NCBI GenBank assembly: GCA_022579005.1
Contig: MU401499.1
Coordinates: 1 to 64,000, forward strand
Source: Poronia punctata
Taxonomy: Eukaryota; Ascomycota; Sordariomycetes; Xylariales; Xylariaceae
Direction of reading: 5' to 3'
Length of the DNA: 64,000 nt
The position numbers were made by a program, and so were the translations under genes. Below the pieces are notes generated by a model that ran no database searches, had not been told where the DNA came from, and saw only the letters and a list, made by a program, of their open reading frames with translations. Below, piece after piece: positions 33,125-45,241 of the stretch. Within the stretch, counting starts at the first letter, position 1; each line of letters starts with the position of its first letter.

Positions 33125-34434
33125 AGGTGTTAGGGCACCTTTGTAACTTGGCAGCAGCAGGATAACGATGAATTGGCGCTTATCAACACACTTTCGGACC
33201 GGGAAAGGGTCCTATAGACTCCCGAGCCCCTGTATTGCCTCGGAAGTAACACTATTCTGGACTCAACGCGTGCCTAACATATTTTAAAACACTGAGTATG
33301 AGTGACCTACCACTTTTAGGTTCATGGGGATGCTTTCTGCGAATCCAAGTAGTGGGAAAAGTTACAGACCACAAGGGGGGATATTTGTCACAAGTCAAGT
33401 CAACGTAACATCTTACTAGATAAGCATTAAAATCAGTGCTGGTATCGGCCATTGATGTGCTATGAAGTCGAAGCCAGGAATTTATTTTATCTTAGTAAGC
33501 AGAGGTTCGGCTCTGATTCGAAACCCGGCATATCGGACAGCGTAGTGGACATAGGAAGGAGGTCAGCATCAGCAAACTGGTTAGGTATCGGATACTGTGA
33601 TATGCAGGCCCAATTACGAGTATTCCATCCGGAATATCATTACTACCGCATTTTCAATATACGTGTACTTTAGAAAAATAGCTGTTGTCTCATTGCCCCT
33701 GTACGTACGAATACATATATAAACTTGTGGTCAAGAACAACTTGCTCTGATTCTCGAATGAGGATGACGTCACTGCAGCTTCTACTTTCTGGCCTGCGTT
33801 GACTACGTTTTCGCCTTAGGCAGCAATTGGTTTCCGTCTCGGGCCTTATCGCTTATCAGTTGCCCGGGGGTGGAAAAAAATTAATTGGAAAGTCAAAAAA
33901 TTTCACTGCCCCACGAGGTTTGACATACCGTCACAGCCTACCTTACTCCACTTCCAGCCCGAATCTCATTAGTGCCTAGAAAACCGGGGGTTAGAAGCCC
34001 CACTATAAACCCTGCCTGACTTGCTCATGGCCTTGGTTATTGGTGAATACAGCGGCGATTGGTATGGTTAGGGGGCCACAGGCTCTGTTGGACAAGCCTT
34101 TGTCGCCCCTCCCTCGACATCCCACCATTAAAACCTCCCACCTCTATTTTCCCATCATTCTGCATCATCTTTGTTGGTGATTGATTTTCATAGATAGATA
34201 TCTGTCTATCTACGGAGAACCGGTAAAATCAACATTGAAGAAAAAAAGCTACAGAAAGTCACATTCACTTGTGATCTTGTCGGTTTTTGATAGTTAAATC
34301 TCTAGTCTGGCCCCGCGCAGACGTCTAAGCGGGGTATATTTTTCTCGACTCGACTTTTTTATCATTCTTTTTCATCCACTTCTTAACCCCTAAAATATCA
34401 CACCCCGCGTATTTCTCGGACTACAATCATCAAA
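33125..34434. other. Intergenic, upstream of Arb1
   Basis: No gene seen. A consensus ATF/CREB palindrome TGACGTCA lies at 33765-33772, about 660 bp upstream of the Arb1 ATG. TACGAGTA is at 33615. The 250 bp before the ATG are pyrimidine-rich, as in highly expressed fungal genes. Confidence 0.5.
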
Positions 34435-36453
34435 ATGGTTTCCGCGTCCAAAGAGAAGCGCCTCGCTAAGAAGGCCGCCGATGGCAAGCCCGAGAAAAAG
34501 ACCTTGGTGTCCAGATCCAAGGCTGGTTCAAAGGCAGCTTCTAAAAACGCCAGTGCTGCTGGATCTGCTGCTGGCGACGAGAATCCCCCGGATCCGAACG
34601 ATGTCCCCGCGACCAACGAGAGGGATGCCGACAAGGTCAAGCGGCTCGCTGACCAGAAAGACGCCCAAGGTCTATCCGACCGCATTACGACTGGTGTTCT
34701 CGCTTCCATCCCCAGCAGTCGTGATGTAAAGATTATCAGTGCTAGTTTGACTTTCCACGGTCGGGTACTCCTCAACGAAACCGATTTGGAGTTGACCTAC
34801 GGCCGTCGTTATGGCCTGTTGGGTGAGAACGGTTGCGGAAAGAGTACTCTACTGAAGGCCATCGCCGAACGTGAATACCCGATCCCCGAGCACGTCGATA
34901 TCTATCTACTAAACCAGGGTGCACCACCGTCCGACCTTGGTGCTCTCGAGTGGGTCGTCACCGAGGCTGAGAAGGAGATGGAGCGTCTGGATAAGCTGGC
35001 CGAGACGATCTTGGAAGAGAACGGCCCCGACGACCCGATCCTGATGGACTTGTACGAGGTAAGTACTTGTTAAGCTAAACCTGATTTCCACGATGAAGCA
35101 GCCTCGCTGACTCCTTGCCAAAGCACATGGACAAGATGGACCCGTCCACCTTCGCCACACGAGCTTCTCTCATTTTGACCGGTCTGGGCTTCAACAAGAC
35201 CACCATCCACAAGAAGACCAAAGATATGTCCGGTGGTTGGCGTATGCGTGTCGCCCTGGCCAAGGCTCTGTTCGTCAAGCCCAGTCTGCTGCTGCTCGAC
35301 GATCCCACCGCCCATTTGGATCTGGAAGCCTGTGTGTGGTTGGAAGAGTACCTGAAGAAGTGGGACCGCACTCTCGTGCTGATTTCGCACTCTCAAGATT
35401 TCATCAACGGAGTCTGTACCACCATGATCGACATGCGCAAACAGCAGTTGCTGTACTACGGTGGTAACTTCGATTCCTATGTCAAGACTCGCCAGGAGCA
35501 GGAGATCAACCAGATGACAGCCTATAAGAAGCAACAAGAAGAAATCAAGCACATCAAGGAGTTCATTGCCAGTGCCGGTACTTACGCCAACTTGGTGCGT
35601 CAAGCCAAGTCTCGCCAGAAGATCCTCGACAAGATGATAGCGGATGGTTTAATCGAAGAGATCAAGGAAGACCGCGCCTTCTCGTTCAGATTCACCGACG
35701 TAGATAAACTACCGCCGCCGGTATTGGCTTTTGACGATGTCACCTTCTCTTACTCGGGCGATCCCAAGGATGACCTGTACCGCCACCTCGACCTCGGTTT
35801 CGACATGGACTCTCGCACAGCCCTTGTCGGTCCCAACGGTGTTGGTAAGAGTACGCTTCTTCGCCTTATAACCGGCAAGCTTTCTCCCACGTCTGGTTCT
35901 GTTAAGAAGCACACCCATCTTAAGTTGGGCATGTACTCTCAGCACAGTGCCGAGCAGCTCGACCTCACCAAAAGCGCCTTGGACTTCGTCCGTGACAAGT
36001 TCCACGATAAGTCGCAAGACTATCAGTACTGGAGACAATCCCTCGGCAGATATGGTGTCTCTGGTAGCGTACAGACTGCCATCATGGGCACTCTGTCCGA
36101 AGGTCAGAAGAGCCGTATCGTGTTCGCTATTCTCGCCATCGAATCCCCCAACATGTTGCTGCTCGATGAGCCTACCAACGGCTTGGATATTCCCACAATC
36201 GATGCGTTGGCCAACGCCATCGAACACTACACAGGTGGTGTTATCGTCGTTTCGCACGATTTCAGGTAAGCTTTTCTTCCGCTCACCTGTCTTGTCCGCG
36301 GGTTTTACTGACTTGGGTCCGCATAGATTGCTCGACCGTATTGCAAAGCAGATTCTCGTCTGTGAGAACAGGACTATTAAGCCCTGGAATGGCTCGATAG
36401 GCGAATACAAGAACCATCTGCGGAAGAAGATGATGGCAGCCGGCGCTGTCTAG
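34435..36453 (+). CDS. ARB1: ABCF ATPase Arb1 (ribosome biogenesis)
   Basis: Three exons, 34435-35058, 35124-36265 and 36327-36453; 630 residues. There is no membrane domain: a Lys/Ala-rich N-terminal extension is followed by two ABC ATPase domains. NBD1 has Walker [10 protein letters not shown] (130-138), signature MSGGWRMR and Walker [21 protein letters not shown]. The ABCF linker follows ([20 protein letters not shown]). NBD2 has GPNGVGKST, signature TLSEGQKSR and [11 protein letters not shown]. The NBD1 Walker B variant DDPTAHLD is, as I recall, characteristic of Arb1 orthologues. Yeast Arb1 is an essential factor that shuttles and acts in 40S and 60S ribosome biogenesis; a cytosolic/nuclear location is expected. 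The pyrimidine-rich leader fits strong expression. The gene converges on INO80. Confidence 0.94.
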
Positions 36454-37920
36454 GAAGGCTAAAAACATGTGTGATAGTTGGGAATATAGAACTTTTCTCG
36501 GTGTGGTCACGGACCCTAAAAAGGGGTCAAGGTCCTATCTGTCGAGCGGCTTGAGCAGGGTCTACTAAATTCTGCTTTTTCATGCTTTCTGGGATCTATA
36601 ACTCGCGACGAGGGGGACCCATAGATCGGGCATGACGAACCATAGAGGCGCATTCGGGCATATTTCCCGTCCTATTTCCTTTGTCTTCGTCTTCGCTTCC
36701 AAAAGGGAAGGGAGCATAACTCACGGCTACTATCAGGACAGGCCGGGTCGAGCCGGGTCGACAACACCAACTCTGCGCCCCATCAATCGCGCCCGGCCAC
36801 GGACGGACTACACTGGGGTTTGGTTTACATAAAACAGGTAGAGTGGGAGAGGAGGAAAGTTAGGAACCAGCGACAGCGACAGCGCTAACAGCATGGGCGT
36901 CTGCCTCCCACCGTGGTTGGTCCTTTTGCGTAACGAAGATAGATCCGTCACGACGTAAATAAAAATCCAATCATTTTTCGCCCCATTTCCATCTTGCCCA
37001 TTCTAGGCTAGGTCTAGCCTTGCCCTCTTGATGATAACACGACGTTCTTGGATAAAACCCTCCAATCCTATTATAAAAGGTTTGAGAGGGGTAAGGCAGC
37101 TAATCTACCGAGTCCCGCTAATAGTAAGCATGACCACTTATTCATTGTAATATCATATATGTCAAGATGGAAGTACAATGTATCTAACCTAGTTGTGGGA
37201 TAACGTGACCTCACAGTCAGTCACCCTCACGTTAGGCATGAAGAGGCACCTCAAAATCATCAAGTTGGGTAGCTGTAGGCCGTACACAATCGCGAGATAC
37301 CAAGTAAAGCCACGGCGTATGACCAAAGGTAATTACCAAAGCTTTGTTTCAAACCAGAAATAAGGCATGTCAATCATATGTATGCATATTTGTCGAAAAG
37401 TGGTTGCATGGTCTAAATCCATCGCTCTTGTATTTCTCCTAATTATACACAGCTAAGAAGCAAGCATGGCAGGCAAAATTTGGGATTTCGCAATTCGTCC
37501 CAGCAAGTCCATATGCGGGTCATACTCAATAGAAAAATACCATCCCCTCCTTCTCTCTCCCTCTCTATGACCTCTTTCTCGTCTAAGATGACAAGATAGG
37601 CATTAACATAGATGAACATAAGCAACACTTAAACGCAAGTCGGGATATCAGGACCCGTCGCAACACAAGCCTCGACTTTGTCCTCGTAATGACGGATTAC
37701 CCTCGTAGTAGTAATGGCCGGAACAGGTGGACGACTCGTCGACGGTTTTATGAAATATAAGAGGAGCAAGCCATATGATGAGAACGCCCGTCTGATGTGC
37801 TTGTTTTGTTTTTGTACATAGGAAAGTAGAAAATGTGCCATGGGTCCGGAAACGCCTGTGTTGTCGTCGAAAATTGTGCAAAAGGTAACTAAGGTGACTG
37901 GGAATGAATTACACCACGTA
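36454..37920. other. Convergent intergenic spacer Arb1-INO80
   Basis: 1.47 kb between two 3' ends. No gene is seen on either strand; short frames are unsupported. A CT-rich run lies at 37546-37566. Confidence 0.5.
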
Positions 37921-40900
37921 TCACATATCCATCTCTCCGTCGGCAATGGCAAGCCGTTGTTTGGTAGTCTTAGCCTTCTTACCGCCGGCTTTCCGCTTCT
38001 TCGCGGCTTTCGTCTCAGGTTCAACTGGGGTCGCGGTACCAGAAGGCTTGTTCTCGTCGTTGAAGTGGCCCTCGCCTAGGATATAGTGTTAGTAGATTGC
38101 ATAACTGGGCAAGTCTGTGCGAGACTTGGAAATCTTACCTTCGTGATACATATCATCCAGACTGACGGCTTCACGCTTCCTTTTGTTACCGCCGCGCTTC
38201 TTGGACGCCTTATCAAGCTCACCGCTCTCAAGGAGCTCCTTTTCACGCTGTTCGATAAGTTCAGCCTGTTCATCATCGGCCAGCCACATGGCAATATCAC
38301 GGTTCCGGTTCTCTGGGGGTCGGCGGCCACTGAAGTCGACGCCCCTAGCGCCGCCTCCTTGGATGACAACGCGTTGCACCTCCTCCTTTTGCATTGCACG
38401 CTTGCGGATACGTTCTTCGATCGTGCCCCGTGTGATCAATCTGTACACCGTTACCTGCTTGGTCTGACCGAGACGATGGGCACGGTCCATGGCCTGTGAG
38501 TCGATTGTCGGATTCCAGTCGCTGTCGTAGAAGATGACAGTATCGGCCGATGTCAAGTTGATTCCGAGACCACCAGCTCTCGTGGACAACAGGAAAACGA
38601 AAATCTCGGGCCGTGTCTGGAAGTCGTGGACGGTGTCTCGACGGTCCTCCAACTTGGTAGATCCATCCAGCCGGCAGTATTTGTAATTCCGGTATGTCAA
38701 GTATTCTTCCATGAGGTCGATCATTCTTGTCATCTGGAAGTACAGCAGAACGCGATGGCCACCTTCCTTCAACTTGAATAACAACTGGTCGAGTTTCGCC
38801 AGTTTGCCACTGTCCGTGACGAACCGGCGCATGCTGGGAACGGTGATGTTGGTAAACCGGCGCTTGTCGTTGTCTGGCGCCGGGATCAGAGCAGTCTGGG
38901 GATACTGTTCAAGAGGAACACGCCGTTCTACGAGAGCCTTCTCTTCGATTGCATTAGGTCCATGCAACGTCTTGCGCATCGGCACGTTGAAAAACGTGTC
39001 CTCGCGTTCTGAAGTCGGCGCTCGCGTGCCCTCACAGTGCACTTCGACTGGGGGGGCAGAGGCGCCAGGGAGGGCGGCCTGTTCCAGCCGGCTGAGGCCC
39101 GAATCTCCCCATTGCGAGCGCGAGATATTCATGAGGTTGCTGAGAACACCCTCTGTCGTTACATCCGCCAGCGGCTTCCTATCCGCGCGCACATTGATTT
39201 GGAACAGAGCATGAGCAGGCGTGTAGTTCTCCTCCTCGGCTTCGTCGTAGATGATTTTCAGATGACCAAGTCGATCGCTTCTCTTAGCTAACGCGGCAGC
39301 TCGAGAAAATACGTCTTTGTGGCTAGCGTGGTAGGCCTCCTGAGGACTCGTATCGGCGAATCGTAAAAACGAGAAGGTGTCGTTGCCTGTGTTGCTTTCC
39401 TGGATATTCGAGGGGCTCCAGATGTTCATCAGGTGGTTCAGATATTTATTCCTGAAGCCGGCGCGTACGTTATCCTTGCCGGGTTTGTACAGCCTGCCCC
39501 CCTCAGCCCACACAAGACGCGGTAGATTGTATTCGATCAAGCTGCGTGTCGAATATCCGACGGGAACGTTATTCCCCTCACGAACAAAGGACGCCGTCTC
39601 TGCAAAGTACGCGGCCGCGAAGGGGCTTGTCGTGTCTGCGCGCTGGAAGAGGTCGGGGTGGTTGCAAACCTTTCTGAACTGCATCACGAGGTTCATGAGC
39701 GTGCCCGAGTCCTGGTCATCACCCATGGTGGCCTTCTCGATCAGATCCATGAAGCTGATTTGGTTCCTCAAATTCCGATAGTAGGCACGCTGGCGATATG
39801 TGAGCTCGCAAAAGACGTCGAGCTCGATCTTGTCACCCAGTTCTTTCTGCACATGTTTCTTCACACGACGCAACATGAACGGTTTGAGGATCATATGCAG
39901 TCGCCGAAGCTGGTCCTCGTTCAACGTCGTATTGCTCTGCGCATGAGACTCGATGTCCTTCGAAAACCACTCGCTAAACTCGTCGTGCGAATCGAAGAGC
40001 GAGGGCATGATGAAATGCAAAAGGGCCCATAGTTCTTGCATGTTATTCTGGATGGGCGTACCCGTAAGTAAAAGGCGGTTACGGCAGTGGAAGCCTAGCA
40101 GACACTTCCATCGCGAACTTGTCGAGCTCTTGATGGCCTGTGCTTCGTCCAGGATCATGTACTGCCATCGCATCTTCTGGAAATACGCCACGTCCGAGAC
40201 GACGAGTTGGTACGATGTGACGAGGACGTGGAAGGGTGCATCCTTGCGATATGTGTTGTGCTTGCGGTCCCAGAACTTGCGTAGTACCTTTCGATCACCG
40301 GCGGTGCCCCAGTATGGGAGCACCTTGAACTCCGGGACGAATCTCGCAATCTCCTGCTGCCAGTTGTGCAGCGTCGACGCGGGCGCGACGACGAGGTAGG
40401 GACCCCAGATATCGTGAACCTCGGCTAGATAGGCCATAACCGAGATGGACTGCACAGTCTTGCCCAAGCCCATTTCGTCGGCCAATATACCGTTGATGCC
40501 TTGCTCGTACAGGTTGGCCAGCCAGTTGAGGCCTTTGACCTGATATTCTTTCAGCTGGCAGTTTAGAAGCTTGGGCTGCTCAACGGTGACGTCGCCTAGA
40601 CCGGTAGGATTCTGGAAATTCATCTCTCCATCCTCGTCCATGTCGTCTGCAGACTTGTTGAAGGCCCGTGCCTTCTGCTGGGCGTCGGCAATGGCATTCT
40701 GTGCGTTGGCAATAGCTGCGGCCTTCAATGCCTCTTCGTCGTCGGCGTCGAAGTCCAATTCGTTAAAGTCCGTCACTCTCTTGCCGATAGGCCCGACGGG
40801 TTCGGCCACGTCAGCGTGGTTCGAGGCCGCTGGGGCGTTACCAGCAGGGGCAATCTCCGGGTTATCCGTGCTGCGCTCGACCTCGTCCGTCTTGATCTTC

Positions 40901-43900
40901 TTTCCGATGAAGTGAGAATACAGTTCGGTCTGCGAAATCAGGAAGTTGAGCTTCCTCTTCTGGCGAGCAGCTTCGCGGTCGGCTTCTTCCTTGCGAGCGT
41001 TTTCTATCTCTTGACGCTCCGCGGCCTTGCGCAGATCTCTCTCTTCACGTTCGTTCCGTTTCCAGAATCCCATCATGTCGCGCATACATCGTTTAGCGCG
41101 TGCCTGCAGGTCTTTGGTACCCTTATTCGTCCGCAGTTGCCAACGTCTGGCTTCTTTGGAAGCAAGGATGGCCGTTTTCTTGAGGTTGGAAGCTCTCGTC
41201 GCATATGAATCGCTAGCCAACTTGTAAGTTTTAGCCACATCTTTGCGAGCCAGATCACGCCAGATCTGATCGTAAATCTGGTTATAACCCTTGGACTGAA
41301 ACTTGACCTCCAAAGGGTTCGCAGGTGGCTCCTCGACGGCCTTTTCCTTTTCCTTGTCCTTGGTACTCTCCTTGGACTCCTTGTCTTTGTCCTTGGGCTC
41401 CTTATCTTTGGATTTGCTGAGCTTGATGCGGATTTTGGTCTCTTCTTTGGGCGGAAGCTCTTCGCCGGCGTCGAGGGCAGCCTGAGCAGCTTCGGCGGCG
41501 TCCTTTTCGGCTTGCTTCTGTTCCTTGGACTTCTTGGGTCGAGTGCCGGATCTGCCTTTGCTCTTGGTCTTGCCGTTGCTTTCCTGGTCCGTTGTCTGGA
41601 ATGAAGACATAGTGCCACCTTCCAAGTTGAGTTCCAGTGCCTGGAGTCCACGAGCCGGACCTTTGATGCCCTTTTGCAGGATTAATCTTGTTTGCTGCGC
41701 TTTCTTATTGGCACGTTCCGCTTCGCGTAGATGTCTGGCTCTTTCCGCATCATCTTCAGCAGCAAGTGCCCGGGCAAGAGCGGCTTCCTTCTGCTCGATA
41801 GTGACTTGCATAGACTTTTCACGTCTCCGCTTGCGCTGCATGTCCTTCTTGCGCTCCTTTTCGGCGTATATCTCCCGCTCACGGACCTCTTGTAGCGCTT
41901 CATCATAGTGCATTTCCTCGTAACGGCGCTTGGAGAAGGCCGCATGGTTGCTAAGCTTCCGCGCTAGGGTACTGGACAGGTCAGCTCGCCGAGCTGCGTG
42001 ATCCTGGTACTCGGCCTGTTCCTGGTTCAGCCTCCGCTTCTTCATCCTCCCTGTGTAGAACTGTTCCTCTATATCCAATTCAGAGAGGTCGACATCCTCG
42101 GCCCTGCTATCAAGCTGCTCGAGCAGGGCTTGAATCTTCTTCTCCTTATCAGCGGGCACTACTCTTGGCTTGGGCTGGCCGTTGACTTGTCTCTTTGGAG
42201 GTTTGGCCGGCGGTTCTTTCGGATGAGCCGACGAAGAGCGACGAGACTCTTTTTTAGACCCGCCTTCTGAGGCCCTCAGAAGCGACTCGCGTGCCTTACT
42301 CTTACGAGGTGCCTTCTCCTTCTTGGGAGTCTCAGTGATAATCGGGGGTTTCGGCTTTGGGAGCGGGTCGGCGCTCGAAAGGATATTAGAGAAAGACATT
42401 AGCTCAGCTGCACGACTTGTCTGTTGTAAAAGCGGGCCATGGTTAGCATTACTCAGCGGGCTACAAAAAATCCAGGTTGGAAAGGGTACAGGCACGGGAT
42501 ATACGTACAGTCGTCGATGAACTCGCCGGCGCGGTAGAGGCAGGCTCAGGATTGAGTATAGAGGGAAGCGACGCCGCTGGCGTAGGCGTGTGACGCTTGA
42601 GAGGAAGAGCCTCTGACGGGATCCTATGACGCGATGGAGGCGAGTCGGTTTGATTTTTGGTAGCAGATGCAGCCGAGTCGCTGCCGTGCTTGGGATGCGA
42701 ATGCAAATGCGGACTTCGTGGAGGAAACTTTGAGTTCACGCTCGGCGAAGGAGATCCATACCCATTATAGTATTGGGAAGACTCGGTCTTTGTTGATGGT
42801 GGATAATCATAGGCATCCGACCGTGACTAGATTTGATGGAGAATGTTAGATTAGGTCGTCGATTTGTGCGGAATGGATGGGTGGATAGAATGGTGGTTCA
42901 GGCAGACTCTTTCTCCCTTTTTGCTTTTTATCTTGTCACAATGGGAAGAACGGGAAACAATGAGTGGAAAAGTGAATAATGGAGACTGGCGTGCGAAGAT
43001 CAAATTCTCAGGTGGGATGCGTGAATGAGACAAGGTCACCTGTCCGCTCCAAACTTGCCAGTCAGACAAAAAAAAAAAAAAAAGACCCAACCCGCGCCCG
43101 CTCCTGCACTGTGGCACGGCTTACTGAAGCAACCACCATCATTCAAGCCTTTAGAAGTCACCAAAAAGACAAGGCGACCATATTTTTCGAGGTGTTTAGG
43201 CTCGCCTTGTCCCACTATGACCCGAGAGCCTCTTGGCTGCCTGCCCAGTAGTCCCCATTCAGGAAAGAAAAAAAGATACAACGGATGCTCAGGCCTCGTA
43301 GGCGACACATTTACAATAAAAAAGCCGGTAGATGTAGGTTTAAACATATTGCAGACAGGCAACATGGATGTTATCAGATTTGCACTTGCAAGCATCCTTC
43401 TCTTTTTCTTCACGCGCAGGGATAGAAGACGATCCACAATAGCAAAACCAGCGGTCCGAGTTTTATATGATAATATGAAAATGCAATGCACTGGAAAAAG
43501 CAATGAAATCAAGACTTACTTGTTTTTGCCAGTTATCTGATAATCTCCTCTCCTTCGTAGTATCCGTCAGAGGATCATAAAAACTACCAGCCGACTTTTC
43601 CCGCATAGGTCGAGGATAGTCAGCCTTGGGCGGCTGCAAGGGCGATGCACTCGAGGGACCGTTGCCGTTTGCCGAAGACAGGGCGGATGAAGATGCCATT
43701 ATTGAGCTCAAGGCCCCTGGCGGAGGGGCCAAGGGAGGCGGAGGCAACGACGAAAGAGAGGCTGAGCCCGATGCGGATGCAGATGATGGCGGTCGCAGGC
43801 CGGGGGCAGACAGTATCGATGAACGATGATGATGCGGCGATGAATGACTAAAAGGGTGGCTTAACGGCGAGGATAACGGCGGTCGCGGTCGCGATGCGTC

Positions 43901-45241
43901 TGTTGGCGTCGTGATAGAAGGCAACGCAGTAGGAATTTTGGTAGGTGACGGAGAATGGAAAGGTGATGTTTTTGTCGTGGGAGCGGCCGCGGCGTTATGG
44001 TGGTGGTGGTGGTGGTGATGATGATGATGGTGATGGCGGTGGTGGTGGTGGTCCTTATTAGATATAGTTGTACCTATGCCTGTGCCCGTACCTGCGCTCG
44101 TGGTTGGGCGAGAAGAGTTGTTGGGACTATTGGCGCTGATTGCGGTTGTGTTTGTATCGGGTGTGGGCTGACGAAAATCTAATTGTTTCGAGGCCGCGAC
44201 GGTCGGCGTCGGAGATGTCATACTAGCGTTGTTATTGGCACTGACGCTGCTAGTACGAGCTCGGGCGTAGGTGTGGGAGAGACCAAGGGAGCGCTGAGCA
44301 TGGGCACTGTCACTCGAGTAATTGGTCCTCTGGTTACTCGGACTTTGGGTTTGGGCCTGAGCTGGGCTCCGGTTTTGGTGTTGCTGTTGGCGTTGTTGGT
44401 GCTGGTGCTGGTGCTGGTGCTGGGTCTCCGTTGCGTCAGTCGTGACGGGTATGGGATTATGACCATTATTAGTGGTGGTCTGGAAATGGAGTCGGGGGGT
44501 AAGATTGGGATTGTGGACAGAATTGGAATGAGAATTGGGAGGAGGATGGGGAGGTGGATGGGGAAGGAGATAGGGATGCTGGGGATGAGAATAGGGACTA
44601 GAGTAGTGGTGTTGGCGATGATTTGGGGCGGGAGCAACTCGTGACGAGAACGGATCTGAGTTTGATGAATCTGGCGATGGGCGTGGTGGCCCCAGCGCAC
44701 CGTTCGTCTCGTCTGGGCCCTTCCTCACTAGACTCGTTCTATCCCGGTTTGTACTGTCGCCAAAACCAATAACACCACAAACATCAGAAACACCACGTGA
44801 ACCTAAATCCGACCTTGACCTTGACCTTGAATCTAAACCAGGACTGAACCCTATGTCAACATCAATAACACGACCAGCACCAACGCTTTTAGGCGCCGAC
44901 ACTGTTGTGTGTGGAATCGTGGCGATAGCTGGAATTGGAAGTGGGGACGATGCTTTCATCCACGGTGTCGGCGGTTTTCTCCCTCCCAAACTCTCTGTCA
45001 GCCCTCTTCCGACTGTTGTCGTCGCTGTTGATTGCCGTGACAATGATCTTGTGCCAGCAAGATCGGGGTTTGGTTTTGGTGTTGATATTCTACTATTGTC
45101 AAGCTTGTCCTCACCATTTTGACCTTTCTGCCCGTATTTCGCTCCATTCTTCAATCTACTCTCTCGCTCCCACCTTCCGTCACTTCCGGCTTGCGATCCC
45201 CTGTGCAACACAATCGCATGGTAATCATTCGGATCCATCAT
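37921..45241 (-). CDS. INO80: INO80 chromatin-remodelling ATPase
   Basis: Four exons on the minus strand: 45241-43520, 42826-42509, 42420-38139 and 38075-37921; 2158 residues, phases consistent. The first exon ends with the fungal INO80 motif [19 protein letters not shown] and carries a His tract (~397-416) and Gln/His repeats. Exon 2 continues [13 protein letters not shown]. Exon 3 starts [20 protein letters not shown]. Then come the DBINO region (~1053-1185; [26 protein letters not shown]), helicase motif I DEMGLGKT (~1328), motif II DEAQ (~1438), a long insertion, and motifs [19 protein letters not shown] and [12 protein letters not shown] (~1960-2000). The last exon is basic and ends GEMDM. 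The protein is the Snf2-type motor of a nuclear complex that slides nucleosomes and handles H2A.Z. Oddity: the 693 bp first intron. Confidence 0.95.
42827..43519 (-). other. Unusually long INO80 intron 1
   Basis: 693 bp between GTAAGT and TAG. It contains a 16-base T run on the coding strand and no open frame that would extend the protein in phase. All other introns in this window are 47-97 bp, apart from one of 260 bp. It may hide an alternative promoter or an alternative first exon, which the sequence alone cannot settle. Confidence 0.7.

Noticed and set aside
43036..43512. 158-codon minus-strand frame inside INO80 intron 1
   Set aside because: It cannot be joined in phase with both neighbours, contains a poly-Phe run from the T tract, and matches nothing in the family.
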